A stretch of DNA of 64,000 bases from Gemmataceae bacterium (GTDB lineage: Bacteria > Planctomycetota > Planctomycetia > Gemmatales > Gemmataceae), in contig SIAJ01000014.1 in assembly GCA_009691845.1 (NCBI GenBank), positions 1 to 64,000 on the forward strand. Direction: 5' to 3'. The first letter of the stretch is position 1, and each line of letters begins with the position of its first letter. The position numbers and the translations under genes are program-made. Below are positions 25,912 through 35,041 of the stretch, one piece after another. The notes under the pieces are model-generated. The model worked only from the letters and a program-made list of their open reading frames with translations, did no database searches and had not been told where the DNA came from.

Positions 25912-28230
25912 ATGCTTCGCACCTTTCTCACTTCTGTTGCGTGCCTCTTCATTGCTGCCCCTCTCGTCGCCGGCGATGCAGTGCTCGTTCACGACGGCAA
26001 AGCGACGGCCGCCATTTTTGCTTCCGCCCGCGTGATGGACGATGCGGCGAAGGCCCCGGAGCCTGCCTCGGTTTGGACGAGTACGAAAGTGGAGGACAAT
26101 CGCCGGCGTTTGCGGGAGTCCGTTCGCGATTTGGCCGCGATTCTCGAACGCGTCAGCGGCGTGGCCGTGCCGATCGTTATTGGGCCGCAGCCAAAGGGCG
26201 ATGCCCGATTGCCCATTCTGATCGGTGAACTGGCGACGGCCAAGCCTACGAAGGCGTTTCCTTACGCTCAGGGATTCCGGATCGTCGCTTCCGAGACCGG
26301 CGTTGCCCTGAGTGGCGAATCGGACCTGGCCACCAGTTACGCCATCTACACGCTGCTCGATCAACTCGGGTGCCGTTGGTACATCCCTGGCCCCATGGGA
26401 GAAGTGTTGCCAACATTTCCCACGCTGAAAATTCAGCAGCAAGACCTGAGTTCCGGGCCGGCGACGATCTACCGAGGCCTGTGGTACTGCGACAGCAACT
26501 TCGGCCGCCGTAATCGGCTCGGAGGCTTGGCCATTTCAGCCGGGCACAACATCGAGTTCGCCGTTCCCAAGGAATTGCGTACGAAACACCCAGAAATCAA
26601 GGCGATTATTAACGGCAAGCCGCACGACCATCTGATCAAGTGGACGCACCCGCTCGTAGCCGACGCGTTGTCGAATGCGTGCCTGGACGCCTTGAAGAAG
26701 GACCCGGAACTCAAGACGTATTCGCTCTCGCCGGACGACGGGGCGAGCTGGGACGAATCCGACGATGCGAAGCTGGACGCGGGCGATCTGGATCCGATCC
26801 TGAATTGCGTGGCCAAGGCCGATCGTCTCATGGTGCTCGCCAATCGGGTGGCCACCAAAGTGAGCGCGTCGCATGCGGATCTGAAGTTCGGCATGTTGGC
26901 CTATGCCGATTACACGCGGGCACCGGTGCGTGAGAAGGTTCACGCGTCCATCGTTCCGCAAATCGCCCCGATTACATTTAGCCGTGCTCAGCCGATGACG
27001 GACGATGGCGAGCCCAACAATAAGACCTTTCGCGGCCTGGTTGAAGGTTGGGCGGCCAAGGTCGAGGCCACGAGTTTCTACTTCTACGCGTTCTACCTGG
27101 CCGAGGTTTCTGCACCGAACCCGATGATCGGCAAGTGGTCCGTGGACATTCCGTTCATCTACAAGCATGGCAAGTGCAAATACTGGCAGCCGGAAACCCT
27201 GGCGAATTTCGAAACCTGCATGCACGCACACTACCTGGGACTGCGGATGGCCTGGGACACCACGCAAGACCCCAAAAACATCATCGATGAACTGCACGCG
27301 AAGTTTTACGGACGAGCCGGCAAGGAGATGGCAAGCTACTGGCACTTCATCGACGATTGCTGGGTGAAGACGCCCGAATACGCAGGTTGCGGGTTCGGCT
27401 ATCTTCGCCGCTGGACCCCCGAACGGCTGAAGCAAGCACGGGAGTTCATCGACAAGGCGGAGAAGGCCAGTGGCACCAGGCGGGAACGCGAGCGCGTTCA
27501 ACTGGCCTCCTGGTCGCTCACGTTGTTCGAAAAATTTATGCAAATGCGCCGCGATTTGGCGGCCGGGGAGTGGGGAACGCTGGCAAACCAAGTGTCCGAA
27601 TACCGGGATCTGTTGATCGACCTGGGCGAGCAGTATCAGGCGGAATATGCCTTCGCCCGCATGGGCTGGACCGGGAAAAACACATTGAACGTTCGCTATT
27701 TCGATGCGTTCTACAAAGAGACGCACGAGGACGCGGCCCGGATCGCCAGCAAGTTCGACGTGCTAACCAAGCCGCCCATGCGAACGTGGAAGTACCAGAA
27801 GGATCAGGACAAGAAGGGCGAGGCGAACGGCTGGGCCAAGGCGGATTTCGCGGACAAAGACTGGAAAACGACCGACGTGGCCGTCGATACCTGGTCGGCC
27901 CTGGGGATGCACAACTACATGGGATCGGTGTGGTATCGGACGAGCGTGAACTTGCCAAAAGCGTCTGCTGGAAAGAAGACCTACCTCTGGATCGGTGCCA
28001 CGGATGGCCGGGTGAAGGTGTTCGTGAACGGCCAGCACATCACACAAGCGGATGCCAAAGGAATGAAGCAAGACACGTTCGCGGGCTACTGCCAGCCGGC
28101 CTCGTTCGACATCTCGTCCGCGCTCAAGGCGGGCGATAATCGCATCAGTTTGTGGTGTACGCGGGAGATTGTGAATGAGTTGGGTACGGGCGGCTTGATC
28201 GCGGCCCCGGTCGTTTATCGCGAGAGATAA
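25912..28230 (+). CDS. Secreted DUF4838 protein with C-terminal galactose-binding-like domain
   Basis: The 772-residue protein has a signal peptide (to about LVAGDA). Residues about 55-160 resemble a glycoside-hydrolase-associated N-terminal domain (RESVRDLAAILERVSG, SYAIYTLLDQLGCRWYIPG). The DUF4838 core (about 160-520) includes YSLSPDDGASWDESDD near 270, FGMLAYADYTRAP near 325 and EATSFYFYAFYLAE near 385. The last 150 residues (WSALGMHNYMGSVWYRTSV, YLWIGATDGRVKVFVNGQH) look like a sugar-binding jelly roll as in GH2 enzymes. It is probably a polysaccharide-active enzyme of unknown specificity. AAGGAAT precedes the ATG. Confidence 0.85.
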   Translation: MLRTFLTSVACLFIAAPLVAGDAVLVHDGKATAAIFASARVMDDAAKAPEPASVWTSTKVEDNRRRLRESVRDLAAILERVSGVAVPIVIGPQPKGDARLPILIGELATAKPTKAFPYAQGFRIVASETGVALSGESDLATSYAIYTLLDQLGCRWYIPGPMGEVLPTFPTLKIQQQDLSSGPATIYRGLWYCDSNFGRRNRLGGLAISAGHNIEFAVPKELRTKHPEIKAIINGKPHDHLIKWTHPLVADALSNACLDALKKDPELKTYSLSPDDGASWDESDDAKLDAGDLDPILNCVAKADRLMVLANRVATKVSASHADLKFGMLAYADYTRAPVREKVHASIVPQIAPITFSRAQPMTDDGEPNNKTFRGLVEGWAAKVEATSFYFYAFYLAEVSAPNPMIGKWSVDIPFIYKHGKCKYWQPETLANFETCMHAHYLGLRMAWDTTQDPKNIIDELHAKFYGRAGKEMASYWHFIDDCWVKTPEYAGCGFGYLRRWTPERLKQAREFIDKAEKASGTRRERERVQLASWSLTLFEKFMQMRRDLAAGEWGTLANQVSEYRDLLIDLGEQYQAEYAFARMGWTGKNTLNVRYFDAFYKETHEDAARIASKFDVLTKPPMRTWKYQKDQDKKGEANGWAKADFADKDWKTTDVAVDTWSALGMHNYMGSVWYRTSVNLPKASAGKKTYLWIGATDGRVKVFVNGQHITQADAKGMKQDTFAGYCQPASFDISSALKAGDNRISLWCTREIVNELGTGGLIAAPVVYRER

Positions 28231-28270
28231 TGACACTTCTCGCTGGACGCGACAGACGAATTTTTCCGTG

Positions 28271-28474
28271 TTGACCCCGGAGGGGTCTCAGACATTAGCC
28301 GGTGGTCGAGCGCCAGCGAGACCACCGGGTCATAGAACGCTGATGCATGGATCGAAGTTTTGCTCTTGGAAATGTCCTGCGACCCCTTCGGGGTCGGTGG
28401 GTTGGGAATCCGGGCTACCGGTGGTCTCGCTCACGCTCGACCACCGGCTAATTTCTCTGACCCCCTTCGGGGTC
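28271..28474. repeat. Large palindromic repeat unit of the GACCCC/CCGGTGGTC type
   Basis: GACCCCGGAGGGGTC (28273-28287) and a CCGGTGGTC/GACCACCGG-type hairpin (28299-28328) are mirrored by another CCGGTGGTC hairpin (28418-28447) and a GACCCC hairpin (28459-28474). A further GACCCCTTCGGGGTC lies at 28381-28395. The same composite, in reverse orientation, is at 51226-51319, and a degraded version lies near 30560-30630. Confidence 0.85.
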
Positions 28475-28519
28475 AAGAAGAATGGAGCCTGTCGCGTTCA
28501 CCGAGGTGTCTCGGAACAT

Positions 28520-28548
28520 AAAAAAGGGGATGCCGAATGGCATCCCCC
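28520..28548 (-). terminator. Intrinsic terminator after the small lipoprotein gene
   Basis: On the minus strand a GGGGATGCC-ATTC-GGCATCCCC stem (28526-28547) is followed directly by a run of Ts (28520-28525). This is a standard rho-independent terminator 22 bases after the stop codon. Confidence 0.85.
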
Positions 28549-28569
28549 TGCATCTGAACCCTGTCCGTG

Positions 28570-28992
28570 TTATGGCTTGAGTTCGATATTGTGCGTTTGC
28601 TTGCCGCCAGCATGGTCGAATGACATGCCATTATCAACCGCGTTGTACTTGACGGGTGCAAAGGCACCAGTCTCGCCAGCGCTCATCCCAGCCGCCGGAA
28701 CCTTGCCAGTTCCAATAGTAGGCATGCCGAGCGAGCGGACGGCCACCTTGTACTTGCCGGACGGAAGATCGACACTGTAGGTCCCATCGGTCTTGATCAA
28801 GACGGGAACCTCTTTGCCATCGCTGCCGACGAAGATCACGCTGCCCGCGACGGCCTTGCCATCGAGTGTCACCTTGCCGCTGACTCCATTCTTTCCCCCG
28901 CCAGATGAGCTATCGCAGCCAGCAAGAAAGAGAAGGGAACTGAATACAAGGGCTGGAAGTGCCAAAAATTTGCCGGTCCGGTTGGTCGTCAT
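28570..28992 (-). CDS. Small lipoprotein with carboxypeptidase-regulatory-like domain
   Basis: The 140-residue protein starts at 28992 (AGGAG upstream) and has a lipobox ending LFLAGC at about residues 19-24. The mature part has GVSGKVTLDGKAVAGSVIFVG and GTYSVDLPSGKYKVAVR (each short of a full domain), typical of a carboxypeptidase-regulatory/transthyretin-like beta-sandwich. It is the second gene behind a DUF1559 protein, an arrangement repeated many times in planctomycete genomes. The function is unknown, presumably structural at the cell envelope. Confidence 0.85.
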   Translation of the reverse strand: MTTNRTGKFLALPALVFSSLLFLAGCDSSSGGGKNGVSGKVTLDGKAVAGSVIFVGSDGKEVPVLIKTDGTYSVDLPSGKYKVAVRSLGMPTIGTGKVPAAGMSAGETGAFAPVKYNAVDNGMSFDHAGGKQTHNIELKP

Positions 28993-29030
28993 CGATGCGC
29001 TCCTGAAGAAAGCGAGAGAGTAGGAAGAAA

Positions 29031-29081
29031 AAACCATCGGCACTTCTCACCCCGTAATTCAGAGTTGTGAAGTGCCGATGG
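29031..29081 (-). terminator. Intrinsic terminator after the DUF1559 gene
   Basis: CCATCGGCACTTC (29034-29046) is repeated inverted at 29069-29081. On the minus strand the stem is followed by TTTTTTCTTCC. It separates the DUF1559 gene from the lipoprotein gene, so read-through or a second promoter is needed for the latter. Confidence 0.75.
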
Positions 29082-29104
29082 TACGTGTGGCAGACCAAAC
29101 TAGC

Positions 29105-30046
29105 TTACCAATCGGCGGAAATCACTGCGCCGTCGGCCGGAAGGATAACGGCTCGCCAGGTGTTGCCGTTGATACCACCGGATACGCCACGAACGCTACC
29201 GTCCATCATCACGACCTGAACGGTGCTGGAGTGCATGGAGCTAGGGTAGTACGGGTGAGCAATAATCGGAGGCGATGCACCGGTACCTGCCGACTTCACA
29301 CCAACCAATGGCAGATAGTTCTGGGGAGCATTGCCGGTCCAAGGTCCGTAGCTGCTGGCCCACTGGTTCCAACCGAAGTGGGTGCCGTCGTTGTGATGCG
29401 CCCAGAGAGGAGCCCAGTTGTGGCGGGTTTGCGAGCCAATTCGCTCGAGGATACCGATCGTATTCGAGGTGCCGTCCGGGATGTTGCCGATGCCATAGCT
29501 CGACACGGTCGTCCACCAGCCCACGGTAGGATCATACGTTCGCATAGGTTGGCCCGAAAGTCCGTCATGAGCCGTCACGAAATAGTTCGTGGAATAGCTC
29601 GTCACCGCCCAACCGCCCTGATCCGTCCACTGACGACGGCCACGCGCGTGGCTGGAGTCCGAAGGGCACAGGTAGGTCTTGATGACCTGCAAGTGTGTAT
29701 TGTTTTCATAGCAGTAATTGTAGCCGTTGGCTAGCCGGTACACATTGTCTTGCTCGATGTACGGCAGCATCAGATGGAAGAACGTCTGGTACTTGGCAGT
29801 GCTGCTCGTGTTAGTCAGCTTCATCTGCGGAATGATCTGGTCTTGATTCGCACCGGCGTAGTTGTGAAAGCCGAGGCCTAGCTGCTTCAACTGATTGGAA
29901 CAGGACATTCGATTGGCGGCCTCGCGGACCTTCTGGACCGCTGGCAACAACAGACCGATGAGGATCGCGATAATCGCGATCACGACCAACAACTCGATCA
30001 GCGTAAATGCCTTGCGCTGACGGTACACACTCAGACTCGATCGCAT
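29105..30046 (-). CDS. DUF1559 pseudopilin-like protein
   Basis: The 313-residue protein has a type IV prepilin-like N-terminus ([21 protein letters not shown]), with the processing site before the Phe and Glu at position +5 of the mature form. [20 protein letters not shown] and [12 protein letters not shown] follow, as in DUF1559. Near the end lie the [13 protein letters not shown] segment and the NTWRAV motif. GAGGAGATC precedes the ATG. Planctomycetes carry large families of these proteins; they are thought to be exported through a pseudopilin-type system, but their role is not settled. Confidence 0.93.
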   Translation of the reverse strand: MRSSLSVYRQRKAFTLIELLVVIAIIAILIGLLLPAVQKVREAANRMSCSNQLKQLGLGFHNYAGANQDQIIPQMKLTNTSSTAKYQTFFHLMLPYIEQDNVYRLANGYNYCYENNTHLQVIKTYLCPSDSSHARGRRQWTDQGGWAVTSYSTNYFVTAHDGLSGQPMRTYDPTVGWWTTVSSYGIGNIPDGTSNTIGILERIGSQTRHNWAPLWAHHNDGTHFGWNQWASSYGPWTGNAPQNYLPLVGVKSAGTGASPPIIAHPYYPSSMHSSTVQVVMMDGSVRGVSGGINGNTWRAVILPADGAVISADW

Positions 30047-30097
30047 GACTGATCTCCTCGAGCAAAAAAAATGAAAAGGAAATGGACGTAATGTCCC

Positions 30098-30484
30098 TTA
30101 TACACTCGGCAAAACCAAAAAGCGAGAGAAAAAACTCCGATTTTTCATTTCTTGGTTTGCCATCCATTCTGCACCGGCGGAAGGGCCAGGCCGCCAAGGT
30201 TCTATTTCTGAATTGACCGCGAGCCTCGACCCGAGCAGTAGAGCGACAACCAAATAGCAGAGTTCCCCAAGTCCCATTGAAAATCCCAGAGCCGACCATC
30301 GCCATAAGCTGCTGATATTCAGCCATTTATGACTTTTCTGCGATCCCGAAAAATATTCGCCCCACGCACGAGACATTTCAGCATTCCCCTCGCCGTAATC
30401 TCGATCGAACTCGGCCTGGGCATTCGGCGCAATGAGTTTTCCGGGGCAACTGGTGGGCGTTTTGTCGAAACCTGGACCAAGCAA
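30098..30484 (-). CDS. Possible small membrane protein in the 655-base gap (weak)
   Basis: One open frame, beginning at an in-frame TTG (30484) or more plausibly ATG at 30379 (MSRAWGEYFSGS), encodes one hydrophobic stretch (ALGFSMGLGELCYLVVALLLG) and a polar tail. The region is less G/C-rich than its neighbours and there is no good ribosome binding site, so this may be a decayed gene or chance. The rest of the gap between 30047 and 30701 holds a degraded GACCCC/CCGGTGG-type repeat (about 30560-30630) and a hairpin at 30670-30700. Confidence 0.25.
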   Translation of the reverse strand: MLGPGFDKTPTSCPGKLIAPNAQAEFDRDYGEGNAEMSRAWGEYFSGSQKSHKWLNISSLWRWSALGFSMGLGELCYLVVALLLGSRLAVNSEIEPWRPGPSAGAEWMANQEMKNRSFFSRFLVLPSV

Positions 30485-30669
30485 ATGGTGGCGAACTAAT
30501 CAGCTGCCGGTAAGGACCCGCGGAGCAACGATTTGCCGAAGTCAGAGATCGGCTCTCTGCGACCCCATTCGGAGTCGATCGTTTGGGGATTCACGCAACC
30601 GGTGGCCTGCGCTTCGCTCCGATCACCGGGAGGCTTGCACTGGGATTAACGCGGTTGAACGGCGAGCAA

Positions 30670-30700
30670 AGTAGTAGGCACACGGAGTGTGCCTACTACT
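30670..30700. repeat. Perfect 14-base hairpin of the GTGTGC family
   Basis: AGTAGTAGGCACAC and its exact complement flank a GGA loop. It ends one base before the stop codon of the alcohol dehydrogenase gene and could also serve as its terminator. Confidence 0.8.
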
Positions 30701-30701
30701 T

Positions 30702-31727
30702 TCAACTCAATTCCACGACCGCTTTGATCACGCCGGTCTCCGGCTTCGTGTAGGACGGGAACACGTCGATCAGCCCATCGAATGGCGTGCGGTGCGTGAT
30801 CCACGGCCGCGTGTCGATCTTGCCTTCTTCGATCAGATTGATGATGCGGCGGAAGTCCGCAGGCATGGCGTTTCGCGAGGCCAGGATCGTCATCTCGCGT
30901 CGATGGAACAGCGGATCCGGGAAGCTGACCGGGTCGGTCACGATGCCCACTAACACAATTCGGCCTGTGAACGCGACGTACTCGAAGGCCCCACTCATCG
31001 ACTTCGTGCTGCCGGTGGCATCGAACACGACCGGATAGAGCGTGCCATTCGTGACGGCGTGCATTTCCTTCAGAGCCGCCTCGGGCGTGGTCATCGTGAT
31101 CGTGTTCGCAACGCCCATCGTGTTCTTGCAGAAGTCGAGCCGCTTCTGGTTCATATCCAGCACGGTGATCGTCGCTCCTGTGAGCTTGACGAACTCGATC
31201 ACGGAAAGCCCAATCGGCCCGGCTCCAACCACGAGCACGTGGTCCCCCGTCTGTGGGCCACCGCGATCGACGGCATGACAACCGATACCGAGGGTTTCGA
31301 CGAGTGCCAACTGATCGAGCGTCAGCTTGCCCGAAGGATGCAGCTTGCGAGCAGGAACTATGAACTGTGGCCTCATGCCACCATCGATGTGAACCCCCAA
31401 AACCTGCAGGTTCTCGCAGCAATTTGGCCGGTTTCGTTTGCAGGAGAAGCACTCCTGACAGTTCATGTACGGCTCGACCGAGCAACGATCGCCGACGCGA
31501 ATATTCTCGACGCCCGAGCCTACGGCAAGAACCTCGACCCCGAGTTCATGCCCCGGAATTCGCGGGTAACTGTAGAAGGGCATCTTGCCGAGGTAGCCAC
31601 TGATGTCGGTCCCGCAGATGCCGATGCGATGAACGCGAATGAGCGCCTCGCCCGGCCCCGGCTTGGCGGCTTCGGGAATGTCGATAGTTCGGAACTTGCC
31701 GGGCTGTTCCAGCTGAATGGCACGCAT
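30702..31727 (-). CDS. Zinc-dependent alcohol dehydrogenase family protein
   Basis: The 341-residue medium-chain dehydrogenase has catalytic zinc ligands Cys38 in GICGTD and His60-Glu61 in IPGHELGVE. The structural zinc site uses Cys90, Cys93, Cys96 and Cys103/104. The nucleotide loop is VVGAGPIGLSV near 166-176. Related enzymes oxidise polyols, threonine or sugar acids (for example L-galactonate or L-idonate 5-dehydrogenases). The substrate cannot be chosen from the sequence alone. It is the last gene on this strand before the repeat-rich gap; the upstream lipoprotein gene is 33 bases away. Confidence 0.9.
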   Translation of the reverse strand: MRAIQLEQPGKFRTIDIPEAAKPGPGEALIRVHRIGICGTDISGYLGKMPFYSYPRIPGHELGVEVLAVGSGVENIRVGDRCSVEPYMNCQECFSCKRNRPNCCENLQVLGVHIDGGMRPQFIVPARKLHPSGKLTLDQLALVETLGIGCHAVDRGGPQTGDHVLVVGAGPIGLSVIEFVKLTGATITVLDMNQKRLDFCKNTMGVANTITMTTPEAALKEMHAVTNGTLYPVVFDATGSTKSMSGAFEYVAFTGRIVLVGIVTDPVSFPDPLFHRREMTILASRNAMPADFRRIINLIEEGKIDTRPWITHRTPFDGLIDVFPSYTKPETGVIKAVVELS

Positions 31728-31760
31728 GTAGAGAACTCGTGAGTCGGGTGTAGGCGCGTG

Positions 31761-32531
31761 TTAGCGCGGTGGCGGCGGGTTGCCCAGCGAGCGGTTCGGG
31801 TTCTCGACCACAGGCGTGCGAGGCTTGGCGGCGTCGGCGTGTTCGAACGGATCGGGAAGATTGATGCGGATAAAACCCGTGGGCTCGGTTCGCAGCGGCA
31901 GGCTAGGGCTGATGACGCTCTGGGCCGTGAACTCGACGGTTGGATCGGCAAGCGGCGCACGATCGGGCACCGGCTTTGTGCTCAGGATTGGCAATTCAGC
32001 AGGCAGATTCGGATCTCGTCGTTCGATCTTCGTCAACGGTCCGGTTGGCAACTCGGTTCGGGCAGGCAGTTGCGGTTCGGCTCCGCCGATATTATTCGGC
32101 ACTCGATCGGGAAGCGAAGTCGGCCTGGCATCCTTGATTGGCGGCAAGGGCAACCGCGGTGGCGTACTTGCCGAGTCCGGCAACGTTGGCATTGGCCCAT
32201 TCAGGAATGCGGGCAAACGTCGTTCGTTCTGCCTCGCTTTGTCCGCTTCGGACAAGCCACGCGGAACGCCTGGTGCAAGCGACTTCGAGAGTGCTTTGCC
32301 TCCGGCATCGTCCGGGAACGGGAACGAGCCGCCATCGGGGATGGGGTCGCTTTTGGCCACGCCGGGTGCTTCGGCCCCCGGTTTTTCCTTGACGGCGGGA
32401 ACCTGGTCCGCGCGATCCACGGCCACGGCCACGGCCTCGGCCACGATCGGCGGCGACGACTGGTTGCAACTGAGTACGCTCAGCGAGCCAGCCGCGAGAA
32501 CGGATCGGAGGATGCGAAAATGGTTGTGCAT
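31761..32531 (-). CDS. Proline-rich lipoprotein of unknown function
   Basis: ATG at 32531 gives 256 residues with a lipoprotein-type signal (VLAAGSLSVLSC). A long low-complexity stretch rich in Pro, Leu and Arg follows (for example PPRLPLPPIKDARPTSLPD), with no recognisable domain. It probably forms an extended, envelope-attached segment. Its start is 11 bases after the stop of the YdjY-domain gene, so the two are co-transcribed with the PQQ-like gene upstream. Confidence 0.7.
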   Translation of the reverse strand: MHNHFRILRSVLAAGSLSVLSCNQSSPPIVAEAVAVAVDRADQVPAVKEKPGAEAPGVAKSDPIPDGGSFPFPDDAGGKALSKSLAPGVPRGLSEADKARQNERRLPAFLNGPMPTLPDSASTPPRLPLPPIKDARPTSLPDRVPNNIGGAEPQLPARTELPTGPLTKIERRDPNLPAELPILSTKPVPDRAPLADPTVEFTAQSVISPSLPLRTEPTGFIRINLPDPFEHADAAKPRTPVVENPNRSLGNPPPPR

Positions 32532-32542
32532 GGTAGGTCTCT

Positions 32543-33202
32543 CTACTTGACGGCCTCGATGATCAACTTGATGGCCGTGCCTTCTTTCGGCATCACGGTC
32601 GAATCGACATCGAGCTTCAAGAACTTTTCGTCTTTCATCGTCAACGAAGTCTGACAAACGGTCTCGTCGGTCACGGGATAGATGGCGATCAAAGTGCCAG
32701 TCACGTCGGCCCCATACATTTCCGGCTTGGTCGGATCGGGCTTGGACATCACGGAGCCAGTGAAGCGGAACTTGACTTCGCGCGGGAACGCCTGCTTGGT
32801 CTTCGGATCGATCAGGAAACGGTGAATCGACAGCTTGCGCGTGCCGCCACCGTCGGGGATTTCGAGGAAGACTCTCACTTCCGGGCCGACGGCTTCGGTG
32901 TTCTCGCCACGCGCCGGCTTGCCGGGCTTCAGATCGAGCGAGACGAGGGCCTTGTGCACATCGCTCGGGTTCGCGTCGATGGTGACCACGGTTTCGTGGG
33001 CCTTCTTACCCTTGGGATCGGGCCAGCAGGCCACGACTTCGATGGGATAGACCTTATCGTGCTGAGGCAACTTGCGGGGAGCGACCTTGGCATCGATGAT
33101 GACGGCCTTCTTCTCCTTGTCGATCTTGATGCCGGCCGGATCGGCGGCGAAGGCCGATGACGAAAGCATGCCAACGATGCCGAGAATGAACAAGCGTCTC
33201 AT
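32543..33202 (-). CDS. Secreted YdjY-domain protein
   Basis: The 219-residue protein (ATG 33202) has a signal peptide ending SAFA-AD. The YdjY-like core includes VVACWPDPKGKKAHETVVTI near residue 55, ANPSDVHKALVSL near 80, RVFLEIPDGG near 115 and REVKFRFTGSVM near 155. Such proteins are common in planctomycetes and usually lie near PQQ propellers. The function is unknown. It sits between a PQQ-like gene (68 bases upstream, across a strong hairpin) and a proline-rich lipoprotein gene. Confidence 0.8.
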   Translation of the reverse strand: MRRLFILGIVGMLSSSAFAADPAGIKIDKEKKAVIIDAKVAPRKLPQHDKVYPIEVVACWPDPKGKKAHETVVTIDANPSDVHKALVSLDLKPGKPARGENTEAVGPEVRVFLEIPDGGGTRKLSIHRFLIDPKTKQAFPREVKFRFTGSVMSKPDPTKPEMYGADVTGTLIAIYPVTDETVCQTSLTMKDEKFLKLDVDSTVMPKEGTAIKLIIEAVK

Positions 33203-33214
33203 GAGTCCCCCTTC

Positions 33215-33273
33215 GTAGCACACGCGGCTCGCGTGTTTTTTCGAACCGATCACACGCGAGCCGCGTGTGCTAC
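33215..33273. repeat. Perfect 22-base inverted repeat overlapping a stop codon
   Basis: GTAGCACACGCGGCTCGCGTGT (first 20 bases GTAGCACACGCGGCTCGCGT) at 33215-33236 is repeated inverted at 33252-33273 with a 15-base loop. On the minus strand its first arm includes the TAG stop of the PQQ-like gene, and its second arm ends 12 bases before the YdjY start. It could attenuate transcription between the two. Confidence 0.8.
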
Positions 33274-34682
33274 TTCGCACCAATGCAAATCACAGCCGTC
33301 GGCTGCCTGGCGAACGGCCCTTCCAGATTGCACGTGGCCAGGTACAGTTTGCCGCCGTGGATGGTGATGCCGCCGTAATTCATGCCAGGCATCTTCACGG
33401 GATCTTGGCCAACATCCAGGGTCCACTTGGCGGCCCCAGTCTTCAAATCGACCGCGTGGACGATGCCCTTCAGGTCCGCGACGTAGGCAATATCGCCGAC
33501 AACCGCGGGTGACGAGAAGAAACCGCCCTTCGCATCGTAGATGATCTTACGCGATCCGTCCTTGAGGTCGAACGATCGCAGCTTTCCATCCGTGCAGGTG
33601 AAGACGGCCGCGTCGGCAGTTGCCACGGCACAGCCGAGTATGCCGCCGGGGGTGGCCTTCTTCCATTTCTCCTTGCCGGTTGCCAAATCGAGGGCAATGA
33701 TCTCCCCCTTGGCCCCGTCTATTTCCTTGGGATCGTACGAAATCGTGCTGCCCGTCACAAGCACGGTGTCGCCCGCCAGTGTCGGTCCGCCCCATGGGTT
33801 ATACGTCAGTGGGGCCTTCCACAGTTCTTTGCCGTCCGCCGCATTCAGGCAGAATAGGGCCCGTTCGCCTTCCTTCTCCTTGTCGAGAAATGCCGAGGCA
33901 ACCAGCACCTTATCCCCCGCAACCAGCAGCGGGGCATCCACATGCCAGCGTGTTTTGCCCTGCGTCCAGATTGCCTTCGGGCTTGGCTTGAGCAGATCGT
34001 TCTCCGTCGGGGGTATGGCAAAGTCGGGGTCTTTCTTCTTATCCTCCTCGTACTTTGCCTGCAACTTCTTCCAGTGAGCCACCTGAAGGGCGGGCACGTC
34101 CTTCACGGAGAGTTCTTTGCCGTCGAGCAGGACCGTGTTGAGATCGACGCACATCACGCCTGCCGCCCCGCCGCCGAAGTAGACTTTGCCGTTCGAAATG
34201 CTCGGCGAACCCTCGAGATGGACCAGCCTGCCGGGCACCGTGAGAGCCCACAGCAAATAGCCGCCATCGGCCGGCAAGCAATACAGCACCGCCCCATCGG
34301 TCTGATGCATGCCGTCGCCGAAGATGATCTTGCCGTCGGCAATCGCCGGCGAACTGACGGTCGGCAACTTGATGAGCGGGGCGGCCTTGGTCCAGCTTGG
34401 CTTGACGGCCTTCAGATCCTTTGGATTCAACGGGATGGCATTCACCACACCGCTGTTGAAGGCCCCGAGCGCGGGAAACAGAATCTCGGTCCCGCTTGGC
34501 ACCGGCGAGGCGACGTAGTGCTCGGTCGACTTGCTGAACCAGAGCACCTCCGGCTTGGCCGGCCCGGCCACGTTGTCCGTGTTGCCTGTCCGCCGATTAT
34601 TCCCGCGGTACGTGGACCAGGGGGCATCCTGGGCGAGTGCCGGAAGTGCGAAGATCAGGAGTAGCAGTATGCGAGACATCAT
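33270..34682 (-). CDS. Secreted PQQ-like beta-propeller repeat protein
   Basis: The 470-residue protein has a signal peptide (MMSRILLLLIFALPALA). It then opens WSTYRGNNRRTGNTDNVAGP, the usual entry of PQQ-like propellers. Blade motifs include LYCLPADGGYLLWALTVPG, LFCLNAADGKELWKAPL, IIALDLATGKEKWKKATPGG and VHAVDLKTGAAKWTLDVG. It is exported, with no clear catalytic residues. It is the first gene of a likely three-gene unit with a YdjY-domain protein and a proline-rich lipoprotein. Confidence 0.9.
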   Translation of the reverse strand: MMSRILLLLIFALPALAQDAPWSTYRGNNRRTGNTDNVAGPAKPEVLWFSKSTEHYVASPVPSGTEILFPALGAFNSGVVNAIPLNPKDLKAVKPSWTKAAPLIKLPTVSSPAIADGKIIFGDGMHQTDGAVLYCLPADGGYLLWALTVPGRLVHLEGSPSISNGKVYFGGGAAGVMCVDLNTVLLDGKELSVKDVPALQVAHWKKLQAKYEEDKKKDPDFAIPPTENDLLKPSPKAIWTQGKTRWHVDAPLLVAGDKVLVASAFLDKEKEGERALFCLNAADGKELWKAPLTYNPWGGPTLAGDTVLVTGSTISYDPKEIDGAKGEIIALDLATGKEKWKKATPGGILGCAVATADAAVFTCTDGKLRSFDLKDGSRKIIYDAKGGFFSSPAVVGDIAYVADLKGIVHAVDLKTGAAKWTLDVGQDPVKMPGMNYGGITIHGGKLYLATCNLEGPFARQPTAVICIGAK

Positions 34683-35041
34683 GGGGTCAATCGTTGATGG
34701 TTAGCGGCAGGGCACGAGCGGGGCAGATGGACCGGGCAGGAAGTATTCCCGTATTCTCTCCCAAAATCTTATGGCTCCGACTCCTCGGGACACCCCTCTT
34801 TGCCATGCCAGTCAAGCCGACTGCGGCTGGGTCGCTCGTCGCGGCTACAACGCCGACTTCCCGACCGAGGTCCTTACCCTAAAATAGGGTTTCATCTGCG
34901 CCGGCCATGGGCGAAAGGCCGGGTTGCTCAACGCTACCGGATGCGACTGCTTGTGAAATGGCCATCTAGCTCGAATCTTCAGGCTCGCCACTCGCGTTAC
35001 ATCGCTCAGTCAGATGGGAATCGAAGCGGAGGAACTCGACG
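34683..35041. other. 359-base gap between divergent genes, no gene seen
   Basis: This is the divergent promoter region for the PQQ-like gene (minus) and the nitrilase-family gene (plus). No repeat or convincing small gene is visible. GGAGGAAC at 35030-35037 is the ribosome binding site of the plus-strand gene. Confidence 0.4.
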
